A model generated the notes under the pieces. That model worked only from the letters and a program-made list of their open reading frames with translations. It made no database searches and was not told the origin of the DNA. A DNA stretch of 64,000 nucleotides from Algoriphagus halophilus (GTDB lineage: Bacteria > Bacteroidota > Bacteroidia > Cytophagales > Cyclobacteriaceae): positions 186,001 to 250,000 of the forward strand of contig NZ_FSRC01000003.1 in the NCBI RefSeq assembly GCF_900129785.1. Reading direction: 5' to 3'. The position numbers were made by a program, and so were the translations under genes. This document shows positions 61,301 to 64,000 of the stretch, one piece after another (the stretch's first letter is position 1; each line of letters opens with the position of its first letter).

Positions 61301-61820
61301 CCCAAGGGCTTGGAAGAAATGAAGTAGCAGGATTATTCGCATCTACTACAGTAATTTCTCCAGGTTGAACGTTAGGGTTTGGATCATTTATTCCTGGGTG
61401 ATCGGTAAAATAACCACCTACCAGGCGACCGTACCAGCCCCAACCATATTCGGTGTCTGCAGCAGCGTGTATCCCCACATATCCTCCGCCTGCCTGAATA
61501 TATCTTTCAAAGTCTGCTTCTTGGTAATTATTTAACACATCACCAGTAGTGCTCAAAAATATGACAGCGGAATATTGAGCTAAATTTTCTTCGTTGAATT
61601 TTTCTGCCTGAGTAGTGGTGTCCACTTCAAAGCCATTTTCGGAACCGAGCTTTTGTATGGCTGCAATTCCATTGGGAATGGATTCATGATAATACCCTGC
61701 TGTTTTGCTAAATACAAGCACTTTTGGAGAACCGGATCGTTTATTTTTACAGCTCCAGGTCCCAAGGCTTATAAGTAGAGCCAAAAGCAGCAGGCTACGT
61801 AGGTTTTTCGGGAATTTCAT
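58374..61820 (-). CDS. ThuA / sorbosone-dehydrogenase / PKD / cytochrome c lipoprotein
   Basis: A 1148-residue lipoprotein from the ATG at 61820 (GTWSC, Cys24; a TTG at 61859 is discounted). Domains in order: ThuA-like, about 32-260 (VLVFSKTAGYYHESI, GGGYVGIHAAADTEYGWGWYG); glucose/sorbosone dehydrogenase-type propeller, about 280-690 (GLMGIQKDPNYAENGYVFVYY, GNLFLSLGDNSTPF, RNPYRISVDQKNGFLYWGEVG); a PKD domain, about 705-790; a cytochrome c domain with CKTCH at Cys887 and MPANP as Met ligand; and a C-terminal beta-sandwich, about 960-1148, of the CBM6/PPC-like type. It fits periplasmic or surface oxidation of a sugar with electrons passed to its own haem. Single transcript. Confidence 0.9.
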   Translation of the reverse strand: MKFPKNLRSLLLLALLISLGTWSCKNKRSGSPKVLVFSKTAGYYHESIPNGIAAIQKLGSENGFEVDTTTQAEKFNEENLAQYSAVIFLSTTGDVLNNYQEADFERYIQAGGGYVGIHAAADTEYGWGWYGRLVGGYFTDHPGINDPNPNVQPGEITVVDANNPATSFLPSPWARTDEWYSYKNMNPEVNVLLELDENSYKGGFDMGDHPIAWYHDYDGGRAFYTGGGHTNESYSEDLYLKHLLEGIKYAIGDNLELNYSKATSKRVPEENRFTKTPLAYGVFTEPTEMTILPNLDILVAQRRGEILFFDNETEELKEVAKLDVYWKTEVRGVNAEEGLMGIQKDPNYAENGYVFVYYAPSGEEEINRLSRFTFKNDTWDMSSEVVILDIHSDRDICCHTGGSIAFDKDGNLFLSLGDNSTPFNQADSKYRNNGFAPLDQRPGYEQYDARRSSGNANDLRGKILRIKVNEDGSYDIPEGNLYPVGTEGTRPEIYVQGNRNPYRISVDQKNGFLYWGEVGPDANADSMATRGPRGYDEVNQARKAGNFGWPFAVGNNYPYREYNYETGESGPAFDPNGPKNTSVNNTGITQLPEFAPAFIWYPYGESKEFPQVGSGGRNAMAGPVYYSDMFTADTKFPDYFDGKVFIYDWIRGWIKVVTMKENGDFDKMEPFMPSTKFNALIDMEMGPDGRIYILEYGNGWFSKNPDSGLSRIDFNGGNRAPVVTTISADKTSGTNPLTVTFTATSSDPENDPLTYSWDLGNGETKTTDVPTLTHTFNAIGEYEVRVTAKDPDGLTGISGIESVYSGNIAPIVTISIDGNQSFYFPGKKVAYSVSVEDPDNPESATDMSTLYVSADYIEGLDQAESDMGHKVMTEAMMGKSLFTTLTCKTCHKEAEASVGPSYVDVAKKYNQRDIDYLKNKIKNGGGGVWGETAMPANPDLKDSDLNALVAYILSLDQVTTPSLPASGSVDATTGKTPSPNGVLMLNASYTDQGGENVKPLTGSTTRLLKSNTVDMGNTGDYTGGYSSMSYDGNNLLMVPKNEASFSIGGIDLTGVGSVTAIAVTMGSLGDEFDFELRLDSPTGELVGSSTFVQKPSSGPEGAPNFGPFTIPITGNADGQLHKLFVVTKPKNDGGSGTFVVSGMTFNAK

Positions 61821-61960
61821 ATTTGTCAAATTTTTGGGAAAATAGCTATTATTAGCCAAAATCGACGTAATTAACTGAATTTAGTCGAATTTTCAGTCAG
61901 ATTTGACAATTTTTTCTTTTTGATACAATAGAAGGAATTCTTTTGAATTCTAAGGTGTTA

Positions 61961-63106
61961 TCATAAAATTCCTGCTCCTTCAGATGGAGTGACAGGGATA
62001 AATTCGGGATGGATACCAAATTTTTTGAAATACGCTTTTTCTAAAGAATTTTGAAACTTTTCTATAGAGTTAGTTTTCAGTAAGTTAATGGTACAACCGC
62101 CAAAACCACCTCCCATCATTCTTGATCCCAAAACAAAATCCATTTTCCAGGATTCTTCCGCCAAAAAGTCAAGTTCGGCGCAACTCACCTCGTAATCTTT
62201 GCTTAAGCTTTCGTGTGAAGCTTTCATCAACTTTCCAAAATTGATTAAATCCCCATTCTTAAGGTATGTACCTGCTTCACGAACCCGGGAATCTTCCATA
62301 ATCACATGTTTGGCTTTAGGAAAAAGTTCTGAAGGGAGCAATTTTTCTACTTCAGGCAGTTGATCAGTAGAAATGTCCCTTAAGGTTTTGATCCCGTGGA
62401 AATTACTTGAAAGAATTCTTACACTTTCTTCGCAGGCTGCTCTTCTTTTGTTGTAGGCTGAATCCGCGAGTTTATGTTTTACTTTGGTATTGACTAAAAG
62501 CAGACTAAAGTCTTTTAAATTAATTGGGATTTCTTCATGGGTATTGCTCCTACAGTCTAATAATAAGGCATGATTTTCTTTCCCAAAGGCTGAGGCATAG
62601 GGATCCATGATTCCACAGTTTAGCCCTTCAAAAAGATGTTCGGATTTTTGAGCATAAATAGCAATGGATCGTTTTGGGATTTTGAATGAAAATAATCCTG
62701 ATAGTGCAGTTCCTATGCCTACTGATAGTGCAGCGGAAGAGGAAAGTCCAGATCCCACCGGGATATTTCCTCCAAATACCATGTTAAAGCCTTTTACGGG
62801 ATATCCCGCTTGTTTCAGCTGGGCTACCATCCCCATGATGTAATTTGCCCAATGACCCTTTTTCGGTGAGAATGATTTGACATCAAATACAAAATCCTCC
62901 TTAAAATCAAATGAATGGACCCTAGCCGAATTTGAATCATTTTCTTGGACGGCTACCCAAATTCCCTGAGAAACTGCAGCGGGGAATACAAATCCTTCTT
63001 GATAATCCGTATGTTCACCGATCAGGTTAATTCTACCAGGTGCAAAGGCAAGAAGAGGCTCTTGAGAAAAAATCTCAACAAAGGACTTGGCTATACGTTC
63101 GCGCAT
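61961..63106 (-). CDS. galK: galactokinase
   Basis: A 381-residue GHMP kinase. Galactokinase signature PGRINLIGEHTDY (23-35), ATP loop VGSGLSSSAALSVG (117-130), third motif GSRMMGGGFGGCTINL. The catalytic Asp lies in CGIMDPYASAFG (Asp168); most galactokinases have Asp-Gln there, here Asp-Pro. It phosphorylates galactose at C1 in the Leloir pathway. Directly follows the LacI-type regulator (TAA immediately before ATG), so the regulator probably controls it. No galactose-1-phosphate uridylyltransferase or epimerase is visible in the window. Confidence 0.94.
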   Translation of the reverse strand: MRERIAKSFVEIFSQEPLLAFAPGRINLIGEHTDYQEGFVFPAAVSQGIWVAVQENDSNSARVHSFDFKEDFVFDVKSFSPKKGHWANYIMGMVAQLKQAGYPVKGFNMVFGGNIPVGSGLSSSAALSVGIGTALSGLFSFKIPKRSIAIYAQKSEHLFEGLNCGIMDPYASAFGKENHALLLDCRSNTHEEIPINLKDFSLLLVNTKVKHKLADSAYNKRRAACEESVRILSSNFHGIKTLRDISTDQLPEVEKLLPSELFPKAKHVIMEDSRVREAGTYLKNGDLINFGKLMKASHESLSKDYEVSCAELDFLAEESWKMDFVLGSRMMGGGFGGCTINLLKTNSIEKFQNSLEKAYFKKFGIHPEFIPVTPSEGAGIL

Positions 63107-64000
63107 TTATTTACTGATTTGCGTGGATTGTCTTGGAATAAGGGTTGTTTCCAATACGATTGAAATAGGATCATCTGAAGCGATCCCATCCAATTGGTCT
63201 AACAGGTGACTTACTGCAAGTTTACCCATTTCGTAACCTGGTTGAGAAACGGTGGTCAATGGGGGTTCAATCACTGCTGAAGTTGGGTTATTTGTAAAAC
63301 CTGCTAACGCAATGTCTTGAGGGATTTTAATTCCTTGGCTTTTCCAATGAATTAATACCTCGACAGCTACGGGATCAATCATGCAAAACACTCCATCAGG
63401 TCTTTCCTTCATTTGCAGGATTTCTTCCGCTACAGCTATATTGCCTTCAGAGGTCAAATCAGTCACTTTGATCAAACTTGGGTCTTCAGCCACCCCAAAT
63501 TCTGCTAAGGCCTTTAAATACCCTTCTTTTCTTTTTTTACTGATATATAAATCTTCAGGGCCAGATATATACATAACCCGCTTACATCCCACTTCCAAGA
63601 GATGTTTGGTTACTTGATAAGCTCCACCGACATCATTAAATGTAACTTTGGAGACAGGAATGTCTTCTTGCACCCTGTCAAAAAGTACAAATGGAATCTC
63701 TCGATTATAAAGTTCAAAAAGGTGCTCGTAATGGTTGGTCTCTCTGCTCAATGAGATTAATAGTGCATCTACTTGGCTGGCTACCAAGGTTTTGATATTG
63801 GCAATTTCCAACTCAAGATGTTCATTGGACTGACAAATCATTACATTGTATCCACGGACATTTGCTTGATCTTGAATACCACTGATACAGGATGCAAAGA
63901 AATGGGAAGTGATTTCAGGCACTATGACACCAAGGGTCTTGGTTCTGCTAATCCTTAAACTTTGGGCCAAAAGATTAGGTTGGTAATTCATCTCTTTCGC
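63107..64000 (-). CDS. LacI-family transcriptional regulator (N-terminus cut by window edge)
   Basis: The frame remains open to the window edge: upstream of the apparent Met at 63991 it continues with A-K-E, giving AKEMNYQPNLLAQSLR, the classic end of the LacI headpiece and hinge. So the helix-turn-helix lies beyond 64000 and 63991 is not the true start. The sensor domain is complete: KTLGVIVPEITSHFFASCISGI, ALLISLSRETNHYEHLF, VLFDRVQEDIPVSKVTFND, YISGPEDLYISKKRKEGYLKAL, GFTNNPTSAVIEPPLTTVSQPGYEMG. Adjacent galK suggests galactose or a related inducer. Confidence 0.93.
   Translation of the reverse strand, partial: AKEMNYQPNLLAQSLRISRTKTLGVIVPEITSHFFASCISGIQDQANVRGYNVMICQSNEHLELEIANIKTLVASQVDALLISLSRETNHYEHLFELYNREIPFVLFDRVQEDIPVSKVTFNDVGGAYQVTKHLLEVGCKRVMYISGPEDLYISKKRKEGYLKALAEFGVAEDPSLIKVTDLTSEGNIAVAEEILQMKERPDGVFCMIDPVAVEVLIHWKSQGIKIPQDIALAGFTNNPTSAVIEPPLTTVSQPGYEMGKLAVSHLLDQLDGIASDDPISIVLETTLIPRQSTQISK

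Noticed and set aside
63107..63991. LacI-type gene as a complete 294-residue regulator starting at 63991
   Set aside because: The frame stays open to the window edge and reads AKEMNYQPN, the end of a LacI DNA-binding headpiece, so the gene is cut.

Overview
This is a 64 kb stretch of a Bacteroidota chromosome, most likely from a marine or aquatic member of the Cytophagales near Algoriphagus/Cyclobacterium. That placement is inferred from gene content: a SusC/SusD pair, many secreted lipoproteins, DUF1593, DUF2911, DUF4432 and TMEM220 proteins, sulfatases, AT-rich DNA and few clear Shine-Dalgarno sites. I saw no rRNA, tRNA, CRISPR array, transposase or phage gene. Genes are cut at both ends: a PSCyt1/DUF1549 protein at the left and a LacI-type regulator at the right.

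Layout. 1-11.4 kb: surface and periplasmic carbohydrate accessory genes (haem lipoprotein, two DUF1593 proteins, two sulfatases, an esterase, a VCBS-repeat protein), with two intergenic repeat islands. 11.6-18.9 kb: a large SGNH/propeller/HEAT/cytochrome c lipoprotein, DUF2911, a secreted TIM barrel, a Tat-exported beta-propeller, VOC and AlkB-like proteins. 18.9-29.3 kb: a divergent L-rhamnose locus. The minus arm runs rhaEW (aldolase/lactaldehyde dehydrogenase) - GntR-type regulator - kinase - lutA - lutB - lutC. The plus arm runs an NCS1-family permease - 63-aa membrane protein - rhaI (isomerase). Together they give import, isomerisation, phosphorylation, cleavage to DHAP plus L-lactaldehyde, oxidation to L-lactate, and oxidation of lactate to pyruvate. 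29.4-34.0 kb: SMP-30, GNAT, MscS, TMEM220 and NIPSNAP genes. 34.1-49.8 kb: a second, almost base-identical rhaEW, divergent from a SusC/SusD - cytochrome c propeller - DUF1080 unit. This is followed by a four-gene set (DUF4432, cupin isomerase-like, TIM barrel, Gfo/Idh/MocA) that resembles a sugar oxidation/epimerisation or 3-keto-sugar route. 49.9-58.3 kb: a sulfatase lipoprotein, then a complete six-gene ebo cluster (eboA-F). 58.4-64 kb: a ThuA/sorbosone-dehydrogenase/PKD/cytochrome c lipoprotein, galactokinase and the cut LacI regulator.

The most notable signals are these. (1) A 2,093-bp near-perfect duplication of rhaEW about 10 kb apart in direct orientation, with composition unlike its surroundings. 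(2) A shared direct-repeat motif, TCCTG-N5-TCCTG, in both rhaEW divergent promoter regions; it is a candidate operator linking the catabolic locus to the SusC/D uptake unit. (3) The intact ebo cluster, a conserved metabolite-traffic system whose substrate in Bacteroidota is unknown. (4) A possible non-classical sugar oxidation cluster. Start codons were moved inward from the longest open frame wherever a downstream ATG gives a proper signal peptide, family N-terminus or ATGA overlap.
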